DNA of 64,000 bases from Vibrio crassostreae 9ZC13 (GTDB lineage Bacteria; Pseudomonadota; Gammaproteobacteria; Enterobacterales; Vibrionaceae): contig NZ_AJYZ02000041.1 of assembly GCF_000272045.2 (NCBI RefSeq), positions 578,247 to 642,246 on the forward strand, given 5' to 3'. Below the pieces are notes generated by a model, which searched no databases, was not told where the DNA came from, and was given only the letters and a program-made list of their open reading frames with translations. Position 1 is the stretch's first letter. Every line of letters begins with the position of its first letter. Below are positions 16,223 through 25,128 of the stretch, in pieces. The translations under genes and the position numbers were made by a program.

Positions 16223-17143
16223 ATGCTTAAATTCATTATGAAACGGATATTTGAAGCGATTCCAACCATGTTGGTGTTGATCACTATATCTTTCTTTCTT
16301 ATGCGTTTCGCACCGGGTAACCCGTTTTCAAGCGAGCGTCCATTACCGCCAGAAGTTATGGCTAACATCGAAGCTAAATACGGCTTGGATAAACCAGTAT
16401 TTGAACAATACACCACGTATTTGACAAATATCTTACAAGGTGACTTCGGTCCCTCTTTTAAATACCAAGATTACACAGTAAATGAGCTGATCGCGGTTGC
16501 ACTTCCAGTATCTGCGAAGGTAGGTTTCGTTGCCTTTATCTTCACACTATTGATGGGGGTCACCGTCGGGACGATTGCCGCCTTGAAGCACAATACCTGG
16601 GTCGACTACACCATAATGTCGACCGCCATGCTCGGGGTGGTGATGCCATCCTTCGTGTTGGCACCGGCGCTTATTTACCTTTTCTCCCTGCACTGGAACA
16701 TATTCCCAGCAGGTGGTTGGCATGGCGGTACATTTATGTACATCGTGCTGCCTGTTATCGCGATGTCTCTTCTTTACGTAGCAACCTTTGCTCGTATTAC
16801 TCGCGGTAGCATGATTGAAACGCTAAACAGTAACTTTATCCGAACTGCGCGTGCAAAAGGTCTAAGCTACCGTTATATCATTCTAAAACATGCACTTAAG
16901 CCAGCAATGCTACCTGTTGTTTCTTACATGGGACCTGCGTTCGTAGGTATCATCACAGGTTCAGTTGTTGTTGAAACCATCTTCGGCCTACCAGGTATCG
17001 GTAAGCTGTTTGTTAACGCCGCGTTTAACCGTGACTACTCGCTAGTAATGGGTGTAACCATCTTGATTGGTTTCCTATTCATCTTGTTCAACGCAATCGT
17101 TGATATTTTGCTAGCGCTTATTGACCCGAAAATTCGCTACTAA
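16223..17143 (+). CDS. oppB: OppB, oligopeptide ABC transporter permease
   Basis: Inner-membrane permease of 306 residues with about six membrane segments. It has the EAA loop near residues 200-220 (ARITRGSMIETLNSNFIRTA, then RAKGLSYRYIILKHALKPA) that docks on OppD/OppF. The N-terminus MLKFIMKRIFEAIPTMLVLI is typical of DppB/OppB. It follows oppA by 112 bp and precedes oppC by 9 bp. Confidence 0.96.
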   Translation: MLKFIMKRIFEAIPTMLVLITISFFLMRFAPGNPFSSERPLPPEVMANIEAKYGLDKPVFEQYTTYLTNILQGDFGPSFKYQDYTVNELIAVALPVSAKVGFVAFIFTLLMGVTVGTIAALKHNTWVDYTIMSTAMLGVVMPSFVLAPALIYLFSLHWNIFPAGGWHGGTFMYIVLPVIAMSLLYVATFARITRGSMIETLNSNFIRTARAKGLSYRYIILKHALKPAMLPVVSYMGPAFVGIITGSVVVETIFGLPGIGKLFVNAAFNRDYSLVMGVTILIGFLFILFNAIVDILLALIDPKIRY

Positions 17144-17152
17144 CAGGGACGC

Positions 17153-18061
17153 ATGGTTATGTTGAAGAAAAAAGAAAATTTAGAAGCGATCGAAAAGTTC
17201 TCTGAGAGCTTAGAGATTGAAGGTCGTAGTTTGTGGCAGGACGCGCGCATTCGTTTCATGCGAAACAAAGCTGCGATGGTGAGTCTGTTCATTCTTACGC
17301 TTATGGTACTGGCAGTTATCTTCTTACCAATGCTGGCTCAGTACACTTATGATGATACTGACTGGTACGCAATGCACGTTGGTCCGAATGCGGATCACTG
17401 GTTTGGTACCGATAGCTTAGGCCGTGATTTGTACGTTCGTACTCTTGTCGGTGGCCGCATCTCATTGATGGTTGGTGTGATGGGTGCCTTCGTAGCGGTA
17501 CTGATTGGTACGCTTTACGGTGCAGCTTCAGGCTTCATCGGCGGTCGTACTGACCGAGTGATGATGCGTATCCTAGAGATCTTGTACGCAGTACCATTCA
17601 TGTTCCTAGTAATCGTACTGGTAACGTTCTTTGGTCGTAACATCGTCCTAATCTTCGTTGCTATTGGTGCGATTGCTTGGCTAGATATGGCGCGTATTGT
17701 ACGTGGTCAAACGTTGAGCCTACGTAGTAAAGAGTTCATTGAAGCTGCACACGTATGTGGTGTAAGCAAATGGAAGATCATTACACGTCACATCGTACCG
17801 AACGTACTGGGTATCGTAGCGGTTTATTCTACGCTGCTTATTCCAAGCATGATCCTTACAGAATCATTCTTATCTTTCCTTGGTCTTGGTGTTCAAGAGC
17901 CTATGACAAGCTGGGGCGCATTGCTTCAAGAAGGTTCGCAAACAATGGAAGTTGCAATCTGGCAATTGACATTCCCTGCGGCATTCATGGTAGTTACGCT
18001 GTTCTGCTTTAACTACGTAGGTGATGGTCTGCGCGACGCGCTTGATCCAAAAGACAGATAA
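17153..18061 (+). CDS. oppC: OppC, oligopeptide ABC transporter permease
   Basis: Second membrane permease of the importer, 302 residues. It has the N-terminal cytoplasmic segment and OppC-N domain typical of the family (DARIRFMRNKAAM), the GTDSLGRD motif at about residues 82-89, about six membrane segments and an EAA loop near LRSKEFIEAAHVCGVSKWKI. It starts 9 bp after oppB with AGGGA upstream; Met3 is an alternative start. Confidence 0.96.
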   Translation: MVMLKKKENLEAIEKFSESLEIEGRSLWQDARIRFMRNKAAMVSLFILTLMVLAVIFLPMLAQYTYDDTDWYAMHVGPNADHWFGTDSLGRDLYVRTLVGGRISLMVGVMGAFVAVLIGTLYGAASGFIGGRTDRVMMRILEILYAVPFMFLVIVLVTFFGRNIVLIFVAIGAIAWLDMARIVRGQTLSLRSKEFIEAAHVCGVSKWKIITRHIVPNVLGIVAVYSTLLIPSMILTESFLSFLGLGVQEPMTSWGALLQEGSQTMEVAIWQLTFPAAFMVVTLFCFNYVGDGLRDALDPKDR

Positions 18062-18103
18062 CGAAATAGCAATTAAAAGCTATAAAAGATTAAGGAAGCA
18101 ATA

Positions 18104-19075
18104 ATGAGCTTATTAGATGTCAAAGATCTGCGCGTCGAATTTACCACGCAAGATGGTATCGTAACCGCAGTAAACGACTTGAACTTCTCACTTAACCAAG
18201 GCGAAACGCTAGGTATTGTTGGTGAGTCGGGTTCAGGTAAATCACAAACGGTATTTGCACTGATGGGGCTGCTGGCTAAGAACGGCATCATCTCAGGCAG
18301 TGCAAAGTTTGAAGGCAATGAAATTCTCAACCTGCCTGAAAAAGCACTGAACAAGGTTCGTGCTGAACAGATCGCAATGATCTTCCAAGATCCAATGACG
18401 TCACTGAACCCTTACATGAAAGTAAGTGATCAGTTGATGGAAGTACTTATGCTGCACAAAGGCATGGGTAAAGCAGAGGCGTTTGAAGAATCAGTACGCA
18501 TGCTTGAAGCGGTTAAAATCCCTGAAGCACGTAAGCGTATCACCATGTACCCGCACGAATTTTCTGGCGGTATGCGTCAGCGTGTGATGATCGCAATGGC
18601 ACTGCTGTGTCGTCCTAAATTACTTATCGCTGATGAACCAACAACGGCACTGGATGTAACCATTCAAGCGCAAATCATGGAATTGCTGAACGAACTTAAA
18701 GATGAGTTCAATACGGCAATCATCATGATCACCCATGACTTGGGTGTTGTTGCTGGCTCATGTGACAAAGTACTTGTGATGTACGCGGGTCGTACAATGG
18801 AGTACGGCACGGTTGATGAAATCTTCTACGAGCCAAGCCACCCATATGCGGAAGGCCTGCTTAAAGCGATTCCTCGTTTGGATACCGAAGGTGAAATTCT
18901 ACCGACGATTCCAGGTAACCCACCTAACTTACTTCGCCTACCAACAGGTTGTCCTTACCAAGACCGTTGTCACCGTGTAATGGACCGTTGTAAGCAAGAA
19001 GCACCGATTTTGCAGCCATTTGCTAAAGACCGTCAGCGTGCTTGTTTTTCAGATTGGGAGACTTGGACAAAATGA
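18104..19075 (+). CDS. oppD: OppD, oligopeptide transporter ATP-binding protein
   Basis: ATPase subunit of the importer, 323 residues. It has Walker A GESGSGKS at 40-47, Q-loop IFQDPMTSLNP, signature FSGGMRQR, Walker B LLIADEPTTALD and switch His in ITHDLGVV. The C-terminal oligopeptide-transporter domain has the cysteine cluster (CPYQDRCHRVMDRC) that in this subfamily can hold an Fe-S cluster. It overlaps oppF by 4 bp. Confidence 0.97.
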   Translation: MSLLDVKDLRVEFTTQDGIVTAVNDLNFSLNQGETLGIVGESGSGKSQTVFALMGLLAKNGIISGSAKFEGNEILNLPEKALNKVRAEQIAMIFQDPMTSLNPYMKVSDQLMEVLMLHKGMGKAEAFEESVRMLEAVKIPEARKRITMYPHEFSGGMRQRVMIAMALLCRPKLLIADEPTTALDVTIQAQIMELLNELKDEFNTAIIMITHDLGVVAGSCDKVLVMYAGRTMEYGTVDEIFYEPSHPYAEGLLKAIPRLDTEGEILPTIPGNPPNLLRLPTGCPYQDRCHRVMDRCKQEAPILQPFAKDRQRACFSDWETWTK

Positions 19076-20058
19076 GTAAAGAATTACTATTAGATATTAA
19101 AGACCTGAAAGTTCACTTTAGCATTGCAGCTAAGTCTGCTTGGCCTTGGGCAAAACCATCAAACCTTAAAGCGGTTGATGGGGTTGATGTTCACCTTTAC
19201 GAAGGAGAGACTCTGGGTGTAGTAGGTGAGTCTGGTTGTGGTAAGTCGACTTTTGCCCGTGCGATTATCGGCTTGGTTGAAGCGACTGAAGGTCAAGTGA
19301 TGTGGTTAGGTCAAGACCTAACTAAGATGCAGGAAGTGAAGCGTCGTGAGACTCGTAAAGAGATTCAGATGATCTTCCAAGACCCGCTAGCATCGCTTAA
19401 CCCACGTATGTCAGTAGGCGATATTATTGCTGAGCCTCTAGAGACTTTCTTCCCTGAACTTTCTAAACAAGAAGTGAAGGACAGAGTTAAAGAGATGATG
19501 GCAAAGGTTGGTCTACTACCCAACGTAATCAACCGTTACCCTCATGAATTCTCTGGTGGTCAGTGTCAGCGTATTGGTATTGCACGTGCGCTTATCTTGA
19601 AACCTAAGATGATCATCTGTGATGAACCTGTTTCTGCACTGGATGTATCTATCCAAGCTCAAGTAGTTAACCTTCTGAAGGAGCTACAAAAAGAGCTAGG
19701 TTTGTCTTTGGTATTCATCGCGCACGATTTGTCGGTTGTTAAACACATCTCTGATCGCGTATTGGTGATGTACCTAGGTAATGCGGTAGAACTTGGCGAA
19801 TCAGATGCATTGTTCTCTGATCCTAAGCACCCATACACCAAAGCGTTGATGTCTGCAGTTCCAATTCCAGACCCACGCTTAGAGCGCAGCAAAACCATTC
19901 AGATGTTGGAAGGTGATCTCCCATCGCCAATCAATCCGCCATCAGGTTGTGTGTTCCGTACTCGTTGCCCACAAGCAACAGAGGCGTGTGCGCAAACTAA
20001 GCCAACGATTCAAGGCGATGACGTTCACGCAGTATCTTGCTTGCACGTACAAGTCTAG
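19072..20058 (+). CDS. oppF: OppF, oligopeptide transporter ATP-binding protein
   Basis: Partner ATPase of OppD, 328 residues. It has Walker A GESGCGKS at 52-59, Q-loop IFQDPLASLNP, signature FSGGQCQRIGIARAL, Walker B MIICDEPVSALD and AHDLSVV. I chose ATG 19072, which overlaps the oppD stop as ATGA, rather than an upstream in-frame start inside oppD. Its 3' UTR appears to give rise to the OppZ sRNA. Confidence 0.97.
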   Translation: MSKELLLDIKDLKVHFSIAAKSAWPWAKPSNLKAVDGVDVHLYEGETLGVVGESGCGKSTFARAIIGLVEATEGQVMWLGQDLTKMQEVKRRETRKEIQMIFQDPLASLNPRMSVGDIIAEPLETFFPELSKQEVKDRVKEMMAKVGLLPNVINRYPHEFSGGQCQRIGIARALILKPKMIICDEPVSALDVSIQAQVVNLLKELQKELGLSLVFIAHDLSVVKHISDRVLVMYLGNAVELGESDALFSDPKHPYTKALMSAVPIPDPRLERSKTIQMLEGDLPSPINPPSGCVFRTRCPQATEACAQTKPTIQGDDVHAVSCLHVQV

Positions 20059-20065
20059 AGCCTAT

Positions 20066-20127
20066 TTAAAACGGTTCAGCCTGTGACAGGCTTAAGCGCG
20101 ACTAGTTATTAGAGTCGCGCTTTTTTT
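20066..20127 (+). ncRNA. oppZ: OppZ-like 3'UTR-derived sRNA (candidate)
   Basis: The oppF 3' UTR has the anatomy of V. cholerae OppZ, an RNase E-released sRNA of about 50-60 nt from the end of oppABCDF. It has an AU-rich potential cleavage area (TATTTAAAA, about 20063-20071), a single-stranded seed candidate TTCAGCCTGTGACA and a strong terminal hairpin with a T7 tail. The seed is complementary to the oppB leader at 13 of 14 positions. In V. cholerae, OppZ represses oppBCDF and spares oppA. The 5' end given is approximate. Confidence 0.75.
20094..20127 (+). terminator. Rho-independent terminator of oppABCDF (also OppZ 3' end)
   Basis: AAGCGCGACT-N-AGTCGCGCTT with a following T tract, about 35 bp after the oppF stop. 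Confidence 0.93.
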
Positions 20128-20180
20128 GTCTTAGGCTTATTGGTTCGCTCAACAAGCTTCATCAAAATATTCGAACAACT

Positions 20181-20221
20181 AAGCCAACTTCTTCTAGTTT
20201 TGAAAAAGTTGGCTTTTTTTA
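20181..20221 (+). terminator. Second terminator-like hairpin before yqjG
   Basis: AAGCCAACTT and AAGTTGGCTT bracket a 17-nt loop and are followed by TTTTTT on the plus strand. It lies 36 bp upstream of the yqjG ATG, so it could be a backup terminator for opp or part of a yqjG leader. Confidence 0.75.
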
Positions 20222-20256
20222 TACTAGAGAAAAGTTTCGATGACAGAGGTTTGGAT

Positions 20257-21195
20257 ATGGGTAAGTTAGTTGAAGGTGTTTGGCACGATGTGTGGTACGA
20301 CACCAAAGAAAGCGGTGGTAAGTTTGTTCGTGAAGATGCGGGCTTTCGTCACTGGATAGAGAACAAACCGGGCGCGCAGTTTGAGCCTGAAAGCGGCCGT
20401 TATCACTTATACGTATCATTGGCTTGCCCTTGGGCGCACCGAACCCTTATCTTCCGTGAGCTGAAAGACCTAACCGATCACATTGACGTGACGGTTGTTT
20501 GCCCAGACATGATGAGTGAAGGTTGGCAAATGGGGTTACCTGAGCCTCTATTCGGTCATACCCGAATGCATCAAATTTACACTCAAGCCAAACCGGATTA
20601 CTCGGGCAGAGTAACGGTGCCTGTGTTGTGGGATAAGAAAACCAACACAATTGTGAGCAACGAGTCGTCTGAAATCATCCGCATGTTCAATTCAGAATTT
20701 AATGAGTTAACAGGCAACACCGATGATTACTACCCGTGGGAGTTGTCCAAGAAGATTGATGAGTGGAATGATTATATCTACCCAAACATCAACAACGGCG
20801 TTTATCGTACTGGCTTTGCGACAACACAAGAAGCCTACGAAGAAGCTTATGACGCCTTGTTTGAAGCCCTAGACAAAGTAGACGCTCACCTTAGCGAACA
20901 TCGCTATTTAGCGGGTAACGAGATTACAGAAGCGGATTGGCGCTTGTTCACGACCTTGGTTCGATTCGATGCTGTGTATGTGGGTCACTTCAAGTGTAAC
21001 AAGCAACGAATTGCGGATTACAAACATATCCAAGGTTATCTAAAAGAGCTCTATCAAATAGAGGGTATTAAAGAGACGACGGATTTCTACCACATCAAGC
21101 GCCACTACTATTACAGCCATACGGGCATCAACCCGACTCAAGTGGTGCCTAAAGGGCCTGATCTGGATTTAGATTCGCCTCACGGACGTGGTTAG
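20257..21195 (+). CDS. yqjG: YqjG-type glutathionyl-hydroquinone reductase
   Basis: Xi-class glutathione transferase of 312 residues, which reduces glutathionyl-hydroquinones to hydroquinone and oxidised glutathione. The active-site Cys57 lies in SLACPWAHRT, followed by a thioredoxin-like domain and an all-helical C-terminal domain. I chose ATG 20257 (MGKLVEGVWHD), preceded by AGAGGT. The longer frame starting at 20140 would include the upstream terminator hairpin and is unlikely. Confidence 0.93.
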   Translation: MGKLVEGVWHDVWYDTKESGGKFVREDAGFRHWIENKPGAQFEPESGRYHLYVSLACPWAHRTLIFRELKDLTDHIDVTVVCPDMMSEGWQMGLPEPLFGHTRMHQIYTQAKPDYSGRVTVPVLWDKKTNTIVSNESSEIIRMFNSEFNELTGNTDDYYPWELSKKIDEWNDYIYPNINNGVYRTGFATTQEAYEEAYDALFEALDKVDAHLSEHRYLAGNEITEADWRLFTTLVRFDAVYVGHFKCNKQRIADYKHIQGYLKELYQIEGIKETTDFYHIKRHYYYSHTGINPTQVVPKGPDLDLDSPHGRG

Positions 21196-21227
21196 AATCA
21201 TTAATTAATCCGCTTTTCTTCAGGCGT

Positions 21228-21259
21228 AAAAAAACCCTAGATAAACATCTAGGGTTTTT
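21228..21259. terminator. Bidirectional terminator between yqjG and pta
   Basis: AAAAACCCTAGAT-AAAC-ATCTAGGGTTTTT: a 13-bp stem with T tracts on both strands, between convergent yqjG and pta. Confidence 0.92.
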
Positions 21260-21277
21260 GCTTTCTGAAAAAGAAAA

Positions 21278-23443
21278 TTAGTTAACTACTTTTTCTTCAG
21301 CTTGCGCAGCTTGGTCTGCTTGGATAGCCGTTAGAGCTACTGTGTAAACGATATCGTCTACTAGAGCGCCACGAGACAAGTCATTTACTGGCTTGCGCAT
21401 ACCTTGAAGCATTGGACCGATAGATACTAGATCTGCTGAACGCTGTACAGCTTTGTAAGTCGTGTTACCCGTGTTTAAGTCTGGGAATACGAATACTGTC
21501 GCTTTACCTGCAACTGGAGAGTTAGGCGCTTTAGAAGCGGCTACGTTTTCCATGATTGCTGCATCGTACTGTAGAGGACCGTCGATCACTAGATCAGGAC
21601 GCTTCTCTTGAGCAAGTTTCGTTGCTTCACGTACTTTATCTACGTCTGCACCCTTACCAGATTCACCAGTAGAGTAAGAGATCATAGCAACGCGTGGGTC
21701 GATACCGAATGCCGCAGCAGAATCTGCAGATTGGATAGCGATTTCAGCAAGCTGTTCAGCTGTTGGATCTGGGTTGATCGCACAGTCACCGTATACAAGA
21801 ACTTGATCAGGCAGAAGCATGAAGAAGATCGAAGATACGATAGAAGCATCAGGAGCAGTCTTGATGATCTGGAACGGAGGAACGATAGTGTTCGCCGTTG
21901 TGTGAACAGCACCAGAAACTAGGCCGTCAACTTCGCCAGCTTCAAGCATCATAGTACCTAGGAATACTGAATCTTCTAGCTTCTCACGAGCAACAACTTC
22001 AGTCATACCTTTAGCGCCACGAAGTTCTACTAGACGAGCTACGTAGTTTTCGCGAACTGATGCAGAATCGATGATCTCAACGCCAGCGCCAAGCTCAACA
22101 CCTTGCTGCGCTGCAACGCGACGGATTTCTTCAGGGTTACCTAGAAGTACACACGTTGCGATACCGCGCTCAGCACAGATAGCCGCAGCTTTAACTGTAC
22201 GTGGCTCATCACCTTCAGGAAGAACGATGCGCTTAGCCGCTTTACGAGCAAATTCAGTTAGCTGGTAACGGAATGCTGGTGGGCTTAGACGACGGATGCC
22301 TTGAGTACCTTCAGATAGAGAATCAATCCAAGGGCCATCAATGTGGCTTGCAACGTGATCGTTAACGAACTCGATACGCTCTTTATCGTCTGCAGGAACT
22401 TCTAGGTTGAAGCTCTGTAGGTTTAGAGATGTCTGCCAAGTGTTACCTTGAGCCTTGAAGATCGGTAGACCTGAAGCGAATGCTGGTGCACAAAGGTTAG
22501 CAATGCTTTCTGGAATGTCGTAACCGCCAGTAAGCAGGATTGCGCCAATCTCAACACCGTTTTTCGCAGCAAGAGCCGCAGCAACGATAACGTCAGGACG
22601 GTCTGCAGAAGTTACTAGCAGTGAGCCTGGTTTGAAGTGCTCAATCATGTGCGGTAGAGAACGTGCACAGAAAGTGATGCTCTTAATACGACGAGTTGAG
22701 ATTTCACCTTCGTTAACGATTTCAGCGTTAAGGTGCTTAGCCATATCAACCGCACGAGTTGCGATTAGATCGATGCTCCATGGCACGCAGCCAAGAACAC
22801 GGATAGGGCTAGAGTTGAAGATTTGCATTACTTCAAGGTTCGCTTGCTGAGCGCTGTCTGCATCATCAAAGATTTCAGATAGGTCAGGGCGAGTACGGCC
22901 AGCCTCATCAACAGGAGCGTTAAGCTTGTTGATGATTACGCCTTTGATGTTTTTGTTCTTAGTACCGCCGAAGTTAGAACATGCTACTTCTATACGCTCT
23001 TTAAGCTGCGTAGGGTTGTCAGTACCAGGAGTCGCAACGAATACGATCTCCGCGCCAAGTGTTTTTGCGATTTCCGCGTTCACTTGGTTAGCAAATGGGT
23101 GCTTACGAGTAGGTACTAGACCTTCGATTAGCGTAACTTCTGCGTCTTTGTTGATCTTGTTGTATTGCTCAACAACAGACTCAAGAAGCTCGTCCATTTT
23201 TTCGCTACCGATCAAAGCTTCAGCTTTAGTCATTGCGATTGGCTCACCAATCTTAATGTCGCTGTTTGCGCTGATGATAGTAGACGTTAGATCTGGTTGG
23301 TTACCACCGCTGCGAGGCTGAGCGATTGGCTTGTAGAAAGAAACACTTACGCCCTTACGCTCCATAGCGCGAAGAACACCCATGCTAACACTAGTAAGAC
23401 CAACACCAGCGCTTGTAGGGATAAGCATAATAGTACGTGACAT
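21278..23443 (-). CDS. pta: Pta, phosphate acetyltransferase
   Basis: Interconverts acetyl-CoA and acetyl phosphate; together with AckA it forms the acetate overflow and assimilation pathway. The 721-residue protein is the long enterobacterial type: an N-terminal DRTGG/dethiobiotin synthetase-like P-loop region (PTSAGVGLTS near residue 8), a central DRTGG domain and a C-terminal PTA_PTB catalytic domain from about residue 390 (RKAAKRIVLPEGDEPRTVKA). It lies 147 bp after ackA, with two terminator hairpins between them. Confidence 0.97.
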   Translation of the reverse strand: MSRTIMLIPTSAGVGLTSVSMGVLRAMERKGVSVSFYKPIAQPRSGGNQPDLTSTIISANSDIKIGEPIAMTKAEALIGSEKMDELLESVVEQYNKINKDAEVTLIEGLVPTRKHPFANQVNAEIAKTLGAEIVFVATPGTDNPTQLKERIEVACSNFGGTKNKNIKGVIINKLNAPVDEAGRTRPDLSEIFDDADSAQQANLEVMQIFNSSPIRVLGCVPWSIDLIATRAVDMAKHLNAEIVNEGEISTRRIKSITFCARSLPHMIEHFKPGSLLVTSADRPDVIVAAALAAKNGVEIGAILLTGGYDIPESIANLCAPAFASGLPIFKAQGNTWQTSLNLQSFNLEVPADDKERIEFVNDHVASHIDGPWIDSLSEGTQGIRRLSPPAFRYQLTEFARKAAKRIVLPEGDEPRTVKAAAICAERGIATCVLLGNPEEIRRVAAQQGVELGAGVEIIDSASVRENYVARLVELRGAKGMTEVVAREKLEDSVFLGTMMLEAGEVDGLVSGAVHTTANTIVPPFQIIKTAPDASIVSSIFFMLLPDQVLVYGDCAINPDPTAEQLAEIAIQSADSAAAFGIDPRVAMISYSTGESGKGADVDKVREATKLAQEKRPDLVIDGPLQYDAAIMENVAASKAPNSPVAGKATVFVFPDLNTGNTTYKAVQRSADLVSIGPMLQGMRKPVNDLSRGALVDDIVYTVALTAIQADQAAQAEEKVVN

Positions 23444-23470
23444 TGACGAACACCTTTGACTATTGGAAAT

Positions 23471-23531
23471 AAAAAAAGCTCAACTGCTATTCCCACCGAT
23501 ATTTAAATTGGGGTAGGAATAGAAGTTGAGC
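23471..23531 (-). terminator. Large hairpin with T tract just upstream of pta
   Basis: On the minus strand GCTCAACT.CTATTCC.ACC pairs with GGT.GGAATAG.AGTTGAGC (about 20 bp, two internal mismatches) and is followed by TTTTTTT. It lies 28-90 bp upstream of the pta ATG. It could be a leader terminator controlling pta. Confidence 0.8.
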
Positions 23532-23548
23532 CCCATTTTCTTGATATG

Positions 23549-23581
23549 AAAAACTGACTAGCTTCGAATGAAGCTAGTCAG
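23549..23581 (-). terminator. Rho-independent terminator immediately after ackA
   Basis: Perfect 12-bp stem CTGACTAGCTTC / GAAGCTAGTCAG with a 4-nt loop, followed on the minus strand by TTTTT, starting 10 bp after the ackA stop. Confidence 0.88.
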
Positions 23582-23590
23582 GAAAATCAA

Positions 23591-24787
23591 TTAAAGACCT
23601 GCTAGTTTCGCAGTGTCTTCAGCAATTACTAGCTCTTCGTTAGTAGAGATAACCATTGCAGGGATACGGCTGTTAGCTGTAGTGATAGTACCTTCGCCGC
23701 CGAAACGAGCTTTAAGGTTAGCTTCACCGTCAACTTCGATACCGAAGATGCCTAGGCGGTTAAGAACCATTTCACGGATTGGGCCTGAGTTCTCGCCGAT
23801 GCCGCCAGTGAAAGTGATTGCGTCTAGACGACCTTCTAGAGTTGCAGTGTAACCAGCTACGTACTTAGCTAGACGGTGACAGAACACGTCCATTGCACGA
23901 GTTGCTTCTTCTTTCTCACCGTAGTTGTCTTCAACGAAACGACAGTCAGAAGTCACTTCAGTTAGACCAGCAAGACCAGACTCTTTAGTTAGCATGTTGT
24001 TGATTTCTTCAACAGAGTAACCAAGTGCGTCGTGTAGGTGGAAGATGATTGCAGGGTCTAGGTCACCACAACGAGTACCCATTACAAGACCTTCAAGAGG
24101 AGTAAGACCCATAGAAGTGTCTACAGATTTACCGTTCTTGATTGCACATACAGAAGCGCCGTTACCTAGGTGACAGTTGATGATGTTAACTTCTTCAACT
24201 GGCTTGTTTAGTAGGCCTGCAACTTCACGAGTGATGAATAGGTGAGAAGTACCGTGCATGCCGTAACGACGGATGCCGTGCTCTTTGTACAGGTTGTACG
24301 GTAGAGCGTATAGGTAAGACTCAGAAGGCATTGTTTGGTGGAACGCAGTGTCAAAAACAGCAACGTTTTTAAGGCCTGGGAAGTTTTGTTGAGCCGCTTC
24401 GATACCGATAAGGTGAGCAGGGTTGTGAAGAGGTGCGAAAGTCGCAGCGTCTTGAATACCCTTAAGAACTTCATCAGTGATAAGTGCAGAAGAAGTGAAC
24501 TGCTCGCCACCGTGTACGATACGGTGACCGATAGCGCCAAGGTTAGCTTTAAGCTCAGGCTTAGAAGCAAGAATAGTTTCTACCATGAAAGATAGTGCTT
24601 CTACGTGAGCTGCGCCCGCGCCTAGTTGTGCTTCATGCTTGCCATCAAGTTTCCACTTCATACGAGCTTCTGGAAGACCTAGACACTCAGCAAGACCAGT
24701 TAGGTGCTCTGCACCTGTTTCTGCATCAACAACAGCGAATTTAAGAGAAGAACTACCACAGTTTAAAACTAAAACTAGCTTAGACAT
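23591..24787 (-). CDS. ackA: AckA, acetate kinase
   Basis: Converts acetyl phosphate and ADP to acetate and ATP. The 398-residue protein has the N-terminal LNCGSSSLKFAV motif, the HRIVHGG block, the acetate-binding AVFDTAFHQTMP segment, RRYGMHGTSH, NCHLGNGAS and the ATP-binding TFTGGIGEN. Length and motifs match the family fully. It is divergent from yfbV, as in E. coli. Confidence 0.98.
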   Translation of the reverse strand: MSKLVLVLNCGSSSLKFAVVDAETGAEHLTGLAECLGLPEARMKWKLDGKHEAQLGAGAAHVEALSFMVETILASKPELKANLGAIGHRIVHGGEQFTSSALITDEVLKGIQDAATFAPLHNPAHLIGIEAAQQNFPGLKNVAVFDTAFHQTMPSESYLYALPYNLYKEHGIRRYGMHGTSHLFITREVAGLLNKPVEEVNIINCHLGNGASVCAIKNGKSVDTSMGLTPLEGLVMGTRCGDLDPAIIFHLHDALGYSVEEINNMLTKESGLAGLTEVTSDCRFVEDNYGEKEEATRAMDVFCHRLAKYVAGYTATLEGRLDAITFTGGIGENSGPIREMVLNRLGIFGIEVDGEANLKARFGGEGTITTANSRIPAMVISTNEELVIAEDTAKLAGL

Positions 24788-25128
24788 TAATGACTACCTG
24801 TTTATTTTTCTGATCGAAATCAGTTAAGGATGAAAATTAATCTCAAGAATAGTCGAAGCACATAGGCTTGCGTACTAACCTTGGTCAAAAAAACGTTAAT
24901 TTCCGTATAAAGTGAAAGCGCTCTTTATCAAAAAGAGGCTTGTGCATTCCTTGCAGAAGTCTTCTCAAAGTTGCTTAAATTGTAAATAAGGGCAACAATG
25001 AGATTGAGGTCTGCAAATAATAGCGATATTGTGCAAATATAACAAAAAAATTTGAAAGAATATTATTTTTCGTCAAATTTTTGTGTTTTTAGTTGATGAT
25101 TTCAACTTTTTTTTAATGGGAGACTCAT
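24788..25128. other. Divergent ackA/yfbV promoter region
   Basis: 341 bp, AT-rich toward yfbV. It should hold both promoters. I searched for FNR- and ArcA-like sites and found only imperfect matches, so none is annotated. A GGGAG Shine-Dalgarno lies just before yfbV. Confidence 0.5.

Noticed and set aside
25090..25120. FNR-like TTGATGATTTCAA before yfbV
   Set aside because: The spacing is one base short of the TTGAT-N4-ATCAA consensus.
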